Shown here: piece after piece, positions 23,327 to 32,802 of the stretch
How the letters are laid out: each line of letters opens with the position of its first letter
Position numbering within the stretch: position 1 is the stretch's first letter
From: Micromonospora carbonacea
GTDB taxonomy: Bacteria > Actinomycetota > Actinomycetes > Mycobacteriales > Micromonosporaceae
Length of the DNA: 64,000 nt
Reading direction: 5' to 3'
NCBI RefSeq assembly: GCF_014205165.1
Contig: NZ_JACHMZ010000001.1
Span: 1,214,001 to 1,278,000, forward strand
Notes under the pieces: model-generated
What the model saw: the letters and a program-made list of their open reading frames with translations, nothing else
Told to the model about the DNA's origin: nothing
The model's database searches: none
Program-made: the position numbers and the translations under genes

Positions 23327-26300
23327 ATGACGTATTCCCGTGCTGCCGGTGCGCAAGAGCAGAACTCGTCGGGCGCCGGCGACTCGGAAAAGATCGCCAT
23401 CATCGGTATCGGGTGTCGTATGCCCGGTGGCGCATCGGACTATCGGACCTTCTGGCAGAACGTCCTCGCCGGCAAGGACTGCATTACCGAGACGCCCGTG
23501 GATCGCTACGATATCGCCACGCTCGGTAGTCGGGACCGGGCCAAGCCGGGGCGGCTGGTCGGCGGTCGGGGCGGCTACATCGACGGAATTGCCGAATTCG
23601 ACCCGGCCTTCTTCGGCATCAGCCCACGCGAGGCCGAACACATGGATCCGCAGCAGCGCAAGCTGTTGGAGGTCAGCTGGGAGGCGCTGGAGGACGGTGG
23701 GCAGAAGCCGGCGGAGCTGGCCGGACGGAACGTCGGGGTGTTCGTCGGCGCGTTCACCCTGGACTACAAGATCCTCCAGTTCTCGGACCTGAGCTTCGAG
23801 ACCCTGGCGGCGCACACGGCGACCGGAACCATGATGACCATGGTGTCGAACCGCATCTCGTACTGCTTCGACTTCCGGGGCCCGAGCATGTCGATCGACA
23901 CCGCGTGCAGTTCCTCCCTGGTCGCCGTGCACCTGGCCCGGCAGAGCCTGTTGCGCGGCGAGATCGACCTTGCGCTCGCCGGCGGGACACTGCTGCACCT
24001 GACCCCGCAGTACACCATCGCCGAGACGAAAGGCGGATTCCTGTCCCCGCAGGGCCGCTCGCGCACCTTCGACGCGTCGGCCGACGGCTACGTCCGGGCC
24101 GAGGGCGTCGGGGCGGTCGCGTTGAAGCGGCTGTCGGACGCGCTACGGGACGGCGATCCGATCCACGCGGTGATTATCGGCAGCGGCGTCAACCAGGACG
24201 GCCGCACCAACGGCATCACCGTGCCGAGCGCCGACGCCCAGGTCACCCTCATCGAGCGGGTGTGTGCCGAGGCCGGGATCGCCCCCGGCAGCCTCCAGTA
24301 CGTGGAGGCGCACGGCACCTCCACCCCGGTGGGCGACCCCATCGAGGCCAACGCGCTGGGCCGGGCGCTGGCGATCGGCCGCCGGCCCGGGGAGACCTGC
24401 TACGTCGGGTCGGTGAAGACGAACATCGGGCACACCGAGTCAGCCGCCGGCGTCGCGGGCCTGATCAAGACCGCGATGTCCGTCAAGCACCGCGTCATCG
24501 CCCCGCACATCAATCTCGATCAGGTCAACTCCGAGATCGACCTGGCCTCCCTGCCGTTCGAGATCCCCACCGCGCCCACACCGTGGCCGCAGCACCGGGG
24601 GCCGGCCCGCGCCGGGGTCAACTCCTTCGGCTTCGGCGGCACCAACGCGCACGTGCTGATCGAGGAGGCACCACAACGGCCGGCCCCGGCCGCGCCCCCG
24701 GCCGGCGCACCGGCGTACACGATCCTTCCCCTGACCGCGCGCGACCCCGCCGCCCTCCCGGAGCTCGCCGCGGGCATCCGCGAGGAGCTGGCCGGGGCCG
24801 GCGGACCCGACGCCGTCGCGCTGGCCGATCTCGGCTACACGCTGGCCCGCCGCCGCCAGCACCACGAGCATCGCCTGTCCGTCGTGTATCCCACGGCGGA
24901 CGCGAACCGGGCCTCGGTGGACGAGGCGCTGGGCGCCTACCTGCGCGGCGAGCCGCACCCACACGTGCTCACCGGCCACCGGCACGACGCGGCCGAGCGC
25001 GGGCTGGTCTGGGTGTTCACCGGCATGGGCCCACAGTGGTGGGCGATGGGCCGCCAGCTCTACGCCGACGAGCCGGTGTACCGGGAGGCGGTCGACCGCT
25101 GCGACCGGGAGATCCGGCGGATCACCGGCTGGTCGTTGCTCGACGAGCTGAACGCCGACGAGGCCGACTCGCGCATGGCCGAGACCTGGCTCGCGCAGCC
25201 GGCCAACTTCGCGGTCCAGGTCGGCCTGGCGGCCCTGTGGCGCAGCTACGGCGTACGTCCCGACGCGATCGTGGGGCACAGCACCGGTGAGGTCGCCGCC
25301 TTCTACGAGGCCGGCGTCTACTCCCTCGAAGAGGCGGTCAGGATCGTCGTGCACCGCAGCCGGTTGCAGCAGAAGCTCGTCGGCACCGGCACCATGCTCG
25401 CGGTCGGGCTGACCGAGGCCGAGGCCGGGCAGCGGAGCCGGCGCTACGGCGGCCGGGTCTCCGTGGCCGCGGTCAACAGCCCCGGCGCGGTGACCCTCGC
25501 CGGTGACGAGAGCGCCCTCGCCGAGCTGGCCGCCGAGCTCGCCGCGGAACAGACGTTCGCCAAGTTCGTCGCGGTGCGCGTGCCGTACCACAGCGCCGCC
25601 ATGGACATGATCAAGGACGAGCTGCTCACCTCGCTGCACGGCCTCGCCCCGCGCCCGACCCGGGTACCCGTCTACCTCACCGGGCAGGACGGGGTGGCCC
25701 GCGGCCCCGAACTCGACGCCGACTACTGGTGGCGCAACGTCCGCGACAGCGTGCGGTTCCGTGGCGCGGTCGACCGGCTCGCCGACGACGGGTACCGCCT
25801 CTTTCTCGAGATCGGCCCGCATCCGGTCCTCGGCTACTCCATCCAGGAGTGCCTCGCCGGCAGGGGCCTGCAAGGTCGCACCCTGCCGTCGATCCGGCGC
25901 GGGGAAGACGAGTCGGCGCGCATGCTCCTGTCCCTCGCCGCCCTGCACAACCTCGGCGTGGAGATCGCCTGGGACGTCCTGCACCCGGCCGGAACGCCGG
26001 TGCCGCTGCCCCGCTACCCCTTCCGGCGCGACCGATACTGGGCGGAGCCGCGCCCCGTCGCGCAGGTCAGGCTCGGGCAGCGGGACCATCCGCTGCTCGG
26101 CCGGCGGTTGGCCAGCGCCGAACCCACCTGGGAGGTGCGGCTCGACACCGAGGACCTGCCGTACCTCGACGACCATCGCATCCAGGGAAACGCGGTGTTC
26201 CCGGCCGCCGGCTACCTCGAGATGGCGGCGCAGGCGGTCCGCGCGCTCACCGACGGCGGCGCGGCGACGCTGGCCGGCATCGAACTGCGCAAGGCCCTGT

Positions 26301-29300
26301 TCCTGTCCGCCAGCGAGTCCCGGACCGTGCAGCTGTCGGTGGCCGCCAACTCCGGCGAGTTCACCGTGGCCTCGATCGTCGCCGACTCGTCCGAGCCTGC
26401 CGTGCACGCCACCGGCGCCCTGCTCGCCGGCCAACCCGGCCGGCGCGTCTCCCGGCTGGCCGTCGACGCGGTGACGCAACGCCTGGCGCACCACCTCGAC
26501 GGCGCGCGGTGTTACGCGGACCTCGCCGCCCTCGGCTACCACTACGGCCCGGCCTTCCGGGGGATCGAGCAGGTGTGGATCGGCCCGGGCGAGGCTCTGG
26601 CGCGGATCCGACCCCCGGCCGTGCTCGACGGCTCCGCCGCCGGCCACCACGTCCACCCGGTGCTGCTCGACGCCTGCTTCCAGACCCTGCTGACCCCGCA
26701 ACTGCTCGACGCCGAAGATCCGGACGACGGGCACACCGGCATCCGGCTGCCGCTGTCGATCGCGGAGGTCCGCCTCGACCCGGTCGGCGACCAGGCGCTG
26801 TGGGCACACGCGACGATCGTGCGGCGCGACGCCGACGAGCTGGTCGGCGACATCGCGGTCTACGCCGACGACGGCACCCCGCTGGGCCACGTCGGAGGCT
26901 TCCGCGCCGCGGACGTGGAGAAGGCCACCGCCGCCGTCGGCGTCGGCACGATCGACAGCTGGCTCGCCGAACTCCGGTGGGTGCGGCGGGAGCCGCTGGC
27001 CGACCCCGAGACGCGACCCGGGAGCACCGACCTGGCCGGCGACCGGTGGCTGGTCCTCGCCGACCGGGACGGTCTGGCCGAGGAACTGGCCGATCTGGTG
27101 GCGGCCCGCGGTGGTCACTGCCACCTGGTCCGGCCGGGACCCGGCTACCACCTCGACCGCGACGGTGCGGGCTCGACCGTGCGGCCGGGCCACGCCGACG
27201 ACATGCACCGCCTCCTCACCGAGTTGCGCGCGGCCGGCTCCGGACCGTCGCACGACGTCGTGCACCTGTGGGGCCTGGACCTGCCGCCGCTGGACCACGT
27301 CGCCGCCGGCGAGGTCGCCGAGCACACCAGCATCGGCGTCTACTCCCTGGTGGCGCTCGCCCAGGCGCTACAGGCCCAGGGGACCGACGGCCGGCTGCAC
27401 GTCGTCGCCAGGGGCACGCAGGCGGTGCAGGAGACGGACCGGGTGCGGCCGCTGGGCGCGCCCGCCTGGGGCGTCTGCCGGGTGCTGCGCCACCAGGAAC
27501 TGCTCAACCACCCGGGCAAGCTGGTCGACCTCGACCCGGCCGGCGGCCGGGACCGGACCGCCCGACGGGCGGAGGCGGCGGCCCTGCTCCGGGAACTGGT
27601 CGTCGCCGACGAGGACGAGATCGCCCTGCGCGGCGACGGCCGGTTCACCAGCCGGTTGCGCCCGGCCGACGAACTGACCCGCCCGCTGCCGCTGCGCCTG
27701 CGCGCCGACGGCGCCTACCTGGTGACCGGCGCGTTCGGCGCGCTGGGTCGGCTGCTGTGCCGCACCCTCGTGCGCCGGGGGGCCCGCCGGCTCGTCCTCC
27801 TCGGGCGCAGCCCGGTCCCGCCCCGGCAGCGGTGGGGCGAGCCGGGCTGGGACGACGCGACCCGCGACCGCATCGCCTTCCTCATGGAGTTGGAGATGCT
27901 CGGCTGCCAACCGGTCCTGGCCCGGCTCGACGTCACCGACGAGACCGCGATCACCGGCTGGCTGGCCGACTACCGCGCCAGCCAGGCACCGCCGATCCGG
28001 GGCGTGTTCCACCTCGCCGGCCAGGTCCGCGACACGCTGCTCGCCGACACCGACCGGGCGGCGTTCGACACCGCGTACGGGCCGAAGGTGCTCGGCGCCT
28101 ACCTGCTGCACCGCCACCTGAGCGACGAGCCGCTGGAGCACTTCGTGCTGTTCGCCTCGATCGCCTCGCTGCTCACCACCGCCGGGCAGAGCAACTACGC
28201 CGCCGGCAACGCCTTCCTGGACGCGCTGGCGCAGCACCGCCGCGCCAGCGGGCTGCCGGCGCTGAGCCTGGACTGGGGGCCGTGGGCCACCGGCATGATC
28301 ACCGAACTCGGCCTGGTCCACCACTACCGGCACAGCCGCGGCATGAGCTCGCTGTCGCCGGAGGCGGGGATGGCGGTGCTCGAACGGGTGATCGGGCAGG
28401 ACCGGGCGCAGTTGCTGGTGGCCACCATCGTGGACTGGCCGACCTTCCTGGCCTGGTACCCCTCCGTGCCGCCGCTGGTGGCCGACCTCGCCGTGACGGC
28501 GGCGCAGCCGCCGGACGCCGACCGCGACAGCTTCCTGGACGCGTTCCGCGCCGCCGACGCCGACCAGCGGCGGCTGCTGCTCGGAGAGCGGTTCACCGCG
28601 GTGGTGGCGGCCGTGCTCAGGGTGCCCCCGGAGCGGGTGGCCCCGGCGGCCAACGTCACCGCCCTGGGCCTGGACTCGCTGCTCGCCATGGAGCTGCGCG
28701 CCCGCGTCGCCGCCGAGATGCACGTGTCGCTGCCGGTGGTGGCACTGCTCAGCGGCGCGCCGCTGGCCGACCTGGTCGAGCAGGCGTACGAGGGACTGGT
28801 CGACCTGCTCGCCGCGGACACCGCCACGGGCGGCGCCGACGTGGAGGTCCACACCGACGAACAGTGCTATCCGTTGACCCAGAACCAGCAGGCGCTGTGG
28901 TTCCTCAAGCAGCTCAACCCCGACGGCTTCGCCTACAACATCGGTGGCGCGGTCGAGGTGCGGGTCGAACTGGACCCGGAGTTGATGTTCGAGGCCGTCC
29001 GGGTCCTCGTCGCGCGTCATCCCAGCCTGCGGGCGAACTTCCTGCTCGAACAGGGCCGGCCGGTGCAGCGGATCCACCCGCAGGGCCGGGCGGACGTCGC
29101 CCTGTTCGACGTGCGCGACCAGGCGTGGGCCGACACCTACCAGACGATCATCCAGGAGTACCGACGCCCGTACGACCTCGAACGCGACCCGTTGGTGCGC
29201 TTCCGGCTGTTCCGGCTCGGCCCGCAGCGGTGGGTCATCATGAAGGCCGTCCACCACATCGTCTCGGACGCCATCTCCACCTTCACCTTCATCGAGGAAC

Positions 29301-32300
29301 TGCTCGCCGTCTACGAGGGGCTGCGGCAGGGCAGACCCGCGCAGCTCCCCCCGGTGTCCGCCCGCTACCTGGACTTCCTCAACTGGCAGAACCGGTTCCT
29401 CGGCAGCCCGCAGGCCCGCAGGTCGCTCGACTACTGGCGGGCGCACCTGCCGGCTGAGGTGCCGATCCTCAACCTGCCCACCGACAAGCCACGTCCGGTG
29501 GTGCAGACCAACAACGGCGCGTCGGAGTTCTTCACCCTGGACCCGGGCCTGACCGCACGCGTGCACGCGATGGCCCGCGACCACAACGCGACCGTGTTCA
29601 TGGTGCTGCTGTGCGCCTACTACGTCCTGCTGCACCGCTACTGCGGGCAGGACGACGTCATCGTGGGCAGCCCGGTGACCGGGCGGACCGAGGAGGAGTT
29701 CGCCTCGACCTACGGGTACTTCGTCAACCCGTTGCCGCTCCGCGCGGACCTGTCCGGCGACCCCTCGATCGCCGATCTGCTGGCCCAGGTGCGCACCACG
29801 GTGCTCAACGGGCTGGACAACCAGGAGTACCCGTTCGTGCTGCTGGTGGAGCAGCTGGGCCTGCAACACGACCCGAGCCGCTCGGCGGTCTTCCAGGTGA
29901 TGTTCATCCTGCTCACCCACAAGGTGGCGACCGAGAAGTACGGCTACCGGCTGGAGTACATCGAACTGCCGGAGGAGGAGGGGCAGTTCGACCTGACCCT
30001 GTCGGTCTACGAGGACGAGGCCGACCATCAGTTCCACTGCGTCCTCAAGTACAACACCGACCTGTTCCTGCCGGAGACGGTGCGACGGATCGCGCGGCAC
30101 TACGTCCAACTGCTCGACACGATGACCCGGTCGGCGGCCGAGCAGCCGGTCCGCCGGCTGGAACTGCTCGGCACGGACGAGCGCGAACTCCTGCTCGACG
30201 ACTGGAGCGGCGCACGGCGGCAGGCCCCGTGCGACACCCCGGTCCACGAGCTGGTCTCCAGGATCGCCGCGCAGCGGCCGGACGCCGTCGCCGTCGTGGC
30301 GCCGGCCGGCTCCGGCGGCGCGGCCGCCACCCGCCGGCTCGACTACGCCACCCTGGAACGGCGCTCGCAGCAGCTCGCCCACCGGCTGCGCCACCTCGGT
30401 GTGCGCGACGGCGCGGTGGTCGCGCTCTGCCTGGACAAGTCCCCGGAGCTGGTCGTCGCGGTGCTCGCGGTGCTCCGGGCCGGCGGCGCCTACCTGCCGC
30501 TCGACGCCGACTATCCGCAGGAGCGGCTGGCGTACATGCTGCGCAACGCCGGGGCCGCCCTGGTGCTCGCCGACGGCGCGGCCCGCGACAGCCTCACCGA
30601 GGCGTCCGGAACGGCTGCCCGGGTGCTCGACCTGCACGCGTTGCTGCGGGAGGCCGAGAACGAGCCCGCCGCCGCCCCCGACGTGCGCGTCGGCCCGGAC
30701 GACCCCGCCTACGTCATCTACACCTCCGGTTCGACCGGTCTGCCGAAGGCCGTCCAGGTCACCCACCGCAACCTGGCCGCGGTGTACGGCGGCTGGCGGC
30801 AGGAGTACCGCCTCGACGAGGTGCGGGTGCACCTGCAGATGGCCAGCTTCGCGTTCGACGTGTTCGCCGGCGATCTCGTCCGCGCCCTCTGCTCCGGTGG
30901 CACCCTGGTCCTGGTCACCCGTGACCTGTTGTTCAACACCGACCGGCTGTACCGCACGATGGTCGGCGAACGCGTCGACTGCGGCGAGTTCGTCCCCGCC
31001 GTCGCCCGGGGGCTGCTCAGCTACTGCGAGCGGGAGGGGCGCCGGCTGGAGTTCATGCGCCTGTTGATCGTCGGCTCCGACGTCTGGACGGTCGAGGAGT
31101 ACCAGCGCCTGGGCGCACTCGGCGGCCCGCACACCCGCGTGATCAACTCCTACGGCCTGAGCGAGGCGACCATCGACAGCACCTACTTCGAGGGCCCGCT
31201 GGACACCCTCGACCCCGGCCACGTCGTGCCGATCGGGCGGCCGTTCCCGAACAGCGCCGTCTACCTGCTCGACGAGCAGGGCGAACCGGTGCCGCCCGGC
31301 GTGCCCGGCGAGCTGTGGGTCGGTGGCCACGGCGTGGCGACCGGCTATGTCGGCGACGCCGAGCAGACCGGGCAGCGCTTCGTCACCCGGACGCTGAGCC
31401 GCCGGCCGGGTGCCGCCCCGGTGCGCCTCTACCGCACCGGGGACCTGGCCCGCTGGGGCGCCGGCGGCGTCCTGCACCTGCTCGGCCGGGCCGACACCCA
31501 GGTCAAGGTACGCGGACACCGGGTCGAGACCGGTGAGGTCGAGTCGCGCCTGAAGGCGCTGCCCAGCGTGGCGGAGGCGGTGGTGGTGGTCCGCCCGGAC
31601 GCCGCGGGCGAGCCCGTCCTCTGCGCGTACTGCGTGCCGGCCGACGGCGCGGTGCTGGACCGGCGGGAGCTGCGCGGCCACCTCGCCGACCACCTGCCCA
31701 CGTTCATGATCCCGGCACACCTGGACCAACTGACGGCGCTGCCGCTGACCCCCAACGGCAAGGTCGACCAGGCGGCGCTCCCGCCGCCCGGGCCCGACCC
31801 CGAGCAGGGGCGGTACGACCCGCCGGTGACGCTGTACGAGACCCGGATGGCCGAACACTGGCGGGCGCTGCTCGGCCTCGACGAGGTCGGGCTCCAGCAG
31901 GACTTCTTCGCGGTCGGGGGGAGCTCCATCAAGCTCGTCGAGCTGATCTACGGCCTCCAGGTCGAGTTCAACATCGAGATCCCGGTCAGCCGCCTCTTCC
32001 AGATCACCACCCTGCACGGCATGTCGAAGACGCTGGAGCTCATCGTCACCGGCCGGCTCGCCGGCGGGCGGCCGTACCTGACGTTCAACCCGGCGGACCG
32101 ACCGACGCTGTTCTGCTTCCCGCCGGCCGGTGGGCACGGCCTGGTCTACCGGCAGTTCGTCATGCACCTGCCGGAGTACCACGTCGTGGGGTTCAACCAC
32201 GTTCCCGGCGACGACAAGGTCGTCCGGTACGCGGACCTGGTCGACGAACTACAGCCGGACGGGGCCTGCCGGCTGCTCGGCTACTCGCTCGGCGGGAACG

Positions 32301-32782
32301 TCGCCTTCGAGGTGGCGAAGGAGCTCGAACGCCGGGGCCGGACGGTGCGGCACGTGGTCATCGTCGACTCCTACCGCATCGGCGCGGAGTTCGAGTTCGG
32401 CCCGGAGCAGTTCGCGGCGTTCGAGCGGGAACTCGCCGAGCACCTGCGCCGGCACACCGGCTCGGAGATCGTCGCCCGGGAAACCCGGGAACAGGCCCGC
32501 GAGTACATCGGGTTCTGCGCCCGTACCCCGAACCTGGGCACCGTCGCGGCGCCGGTGACGGTGATCAGCGACCAGCACCGGGTGGAGTTCTACGCGGCGG
32601 GTGCGCACGGCAGCTGGTCCGGCGCGTCGCGCAGCCAGGACGGGCTGCTCGCCGGGTTCGGCACGCACGCCGAGATGTTCGACCAGGAGTACGTCTCCCG
32701 CAACGCCGGCCTGGTCCGTGACGTCCTCGCCGGCGCCGACCACGCCGCGACCCGCAACCCATCGCTCGCCCCGGTGGACTGA
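23327..32782 (+). CDS. ikaA: Iterative PKS-NRPS of polycyclic tetramate macrolactam biosynthesis (KS-AT-DH-KR-ACP-C-A-PCP-TE)
   Basis: 3151 aa; ATG behind AGAAGGA. Domains and active residues: KS with Cys194 (DTACSSS), His329, His369; AT with Ser652 (GHSTGE); DH with His950 (HRIQGNAVFP) and Asp1115; KR with TGAFGALG near 1466, Ser1611, Tyr1624; ACP Ser1784 (LGLDSLL); condensation domain His1976-His1977-x3-Asp1981; adenylation domain (YTSGSTGLPK near 2465, YRTGDLARW, GKVDQAAL); PCP Ser2867; thioesterase Ser2987 (GYSLGG). No ER or methyltransferase. A hand-read specificity code DVGELVSIDK is close to the ornithine code DVGEIGSIDK. This single-module order and ornithine loading are the hallmark of PTM synthases, which make two polyene chains iteratively, attach both to ornithine, and release a tetramate. 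The AT substrate is presumably malonyl-CoA. Confidence 0.93.
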   Translation: MTYSRAAGAQEQNSSGAGDSEKIAIIGIGCRMPGGASDYRTFWQNVLAGKDCITETPVDRYDIATLGSRDRAKPGRLVGGRGGYIDGIAEFDPAFFGISPREAEHMDPQQRKLLEVSWEALEDGGQKPAELAGRNVGVFVGAFTLDYKILQFSDLSFETLAAHTATGTMMTMVSNRISYCFDFRGPSMSIDTACSSSLVAVHLARQSLLRGEIDLALAGGTLLHLTPQYTIAETKGGFLSPQGRSRTFDASADGYVRAEGVGAVALKRLSDALRDGDPIHAVIIGSGVNQDGRTNGITVPSADAQVTLIERVCAEAGIAPGSLQYVEAHGTSTPVGDPIEANALGRALAIGRRPGETCYVGSVKTNIGHTESAAGVAGLIKTAMSVKHRVIAPHINLDQVNSEIDLASLPFEIPTAPTPWPQHRGPARAGVNSFGFGGTNAHVLIEEAPQRPAPAAPPAGAPAYTILPLTARDPAALPELAAGIREELAGAGGPDAVALADLGYTLARRRQHHEHRLSVVYPTADANRASVDEALGAYLRGEPHPHVLTGHRHDAAERGLVWVFTGMGPQWWAMGRQLYADEPVYREAVDRCDREIRRITGWSLLDELNADEADSRMAETWLAQPANFAVQVGLAALWRSYGVRPDAIVGHSTGEVAAFYEAGVYSLEEAVRIVVHRSRLQQKLVGTGTMLAVGLTEAEAGQRSRRYGGRVSVAAVNSPGAVTLAGDESALAELAAELAAEQTFAKFVAVRVPYHSAAMDMIKDELLTSLHGLAPRPTRVPVYLTGQDGVARGPELDADYWWRNVRDSVRFRGAVDRLADDGYRLFLEIGPHPVLGYSIQECLAGRGLQGRTLPSIRRGEDESARMLLSLAALHNLGVEIAWDVLHPAGTPVPLPRYPFRRDRYWAEPRPVAQVRLGQRDHPLLGRRLASAEPTWEVRLDTEDLPYLDDHRIQGNAVFPAAGYLEMAAQAVRALTDGGAATLAGIELRKALFLSASESRTVQLSVAANSGEFTVASIVADSSEPAVHATGALLAGQPGRRVSRLAVDAVTQRLAHHLDGARCYADLAALGYHYGPAFRGIEQVWIGPGEALARIRPPAVLDGSAAGHHVHPVLLDACFQTLLTPQLLDAEDPDDGHTGIRLPLSIAEVRLDPVGDQALWAHATIVRRDADELVGDIAVYADDGTPLGHVGGFRAADVEKATAAVGVGTIDSWLAELRWVRREPLADPETRPGSTDLAGDRWLVLADRDGLAEELADLVAARGGHCHLVRPGPGYHLDRDGAGSTVRPGHADDMHRLLTELRAAGSGPSHDVVHLWGLDLPPLDHVAAGEVAEHTSIGVYSLVALAQALQAQGTDGRLHVVARGTQAVQETDRVRPLGAPAWGVCRVLRHQELLNHPGKLVDLDPAGGRDRTARRAEAAALLRELVVADEDEIALRGDGRFTSRLRPADELTRPLPLRLRADGAYLVTGAFGALGRLLCRTLVRRGARRLVLLGRSPVPPRQRWGEPGWDDATRDRIAFLMELEMLGCQPVLARLDVTDETAITGWLADYRASQAPPIRGVFHLAGQVRDTLLADTDRAAFDTAYGPKVLGAYLLHRHLSDEPLEHFVLFASIASLLTTAGQSNYAAGNAFLDALAQHRRASGLPALSLDWGPWATGMITELGLVHHYRHSRGMSSLSPEAGMAVLERVIGQDRAQLLVATIVDWPTFLAWYPSVPPLVADLAVTAAQPPDADRDSFLDAFRAADADQRRLLLGERFTAVVAAVLRVPPERVAPAANVTALGLDSLLAMELRARVAAEMHVSLPVVALLSGAPLADLVEQAYEGLVDLLAADTATGGADVEVHTDEQCYPLTQNQQALWFLKQLNPDGFAYNIGGAVEVRVELDPELMFEAVRVLVARHPSLRANFLLEQGRPVQRIHPQGRADVALFDVRDQAWADTYQTIIQEYRRPYDLERDPLVRFRLFRLGPQRWVIMKAVHHIVSDAISTFTFIEELLAVYEGLRQGRPAQLPPVSARYLDFLNWQNRFLGSPQARRSLDYWRAHLPAEVPILNLPTDKPRPVVQTNNGASEFFTLDPGLTARVHAMARDHNATVFMVLLCAYYVLLHRYCGQDDVIVGSPVTGRTEEEFASTYGYFVNPLPLRADLSGDPSIADLLAQVRTTVLNGLDNQEYPFVLLVEQLGLQHDPSRSAVFQVMFILLTHKVATEKYGYRLEYIELPEEEGQFDLTLSVYEDEADHQFHCVLKYNTDLFLPETVRRIARHYVQLLDTMTRSAAEQPVRRLELLGTDERELLLDDWSGARRQAPCDTPVHELVSRIAAQRPDAVAVVAPAGSGGAAATRRLDYATLERRSQQLAHRLRHLGVRDGAVVALCLDKSPELVVAVLAVLRAGGAYLPLDADYPQERLAYMLRNAGAALVLADGAARDSLTEASGTAARVLDLHALLREAENEPAAAPDVRVGPDDPAYVIYTSGSTGLPKAVQVTHRNLAAVYGGWRQEYRLDEVRVHLQMASFAFDVFAGDLVRALCSGGTLVLVTRDLLFNTDRLYRTMVGERVDCGEFVPAVARGLLSYCEREGRRLEFMRLLIVGSDVWTVEEYQRLGALGGPHTRVINSYGLSEATIDSTYFEGPLDTLDPGHVVPIGRPFPNSAVYLLDEQGEPVPPGVPGELWVGGHGVATGYVGDAEQTGQRFVTRTLSRRPGAAPVRLYRTGDLARWGAGGVLHLLGRADTQVKVRGHRVETGEVESRLKALPSVAEAVVVVRPDAAGEPVLCAYCVPADGAVLDRRELRGHLADHLPTFMIPAHLDQLTALPLTPNGKVDQAALPPPGPDPEQGRYDPPVTLYETRMAEHWRALLGLDEVGLQQDFFAVGGSSIKLVELIYGLQVEFNIEIPVSRLFQITTLHGMSKTLELIVTGRLAGGRPYLTFNPADRPTLFCFPPAGGHGLVYRQFVMHLPEYHVVGFNHVPGDDKVVRYADLVDELQPDGACRLLGYSLGGNVAFEVAKELERRGRTVRHVVIVDSYRIGAEFEFGPEQFAAFERELAEHLRRHTGSEIVARETREQAREYIGFCARTPNLGTVAAPVTVISDQHRVEFYAAGAHGSWSGASRSQDGLLAGFGTHAEMFDQEYVSRNAGLVRDVLAGADHAATRNPSLAPVD

Positions 32783-32802
32783 CCATGGAGGAGACGTCGA
32801 CT

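Noticed and set aside
25550..25620. Attempt to read malonyl versus methylmalonyl preference of the AT domain
   Set aside because: The VPYHSAAM segment does not align cleanly with the HAFH or YASH motifs; malonyl-CoA is assumed only because PTM synthases use it.
24440..32200. Long minus-strand frames opposite the PKS-NRPS gene
   Set aside because: They mirror the intact PKS-NRPS; no RBS, no recognisable domain, composition typical of antisense GC frames.
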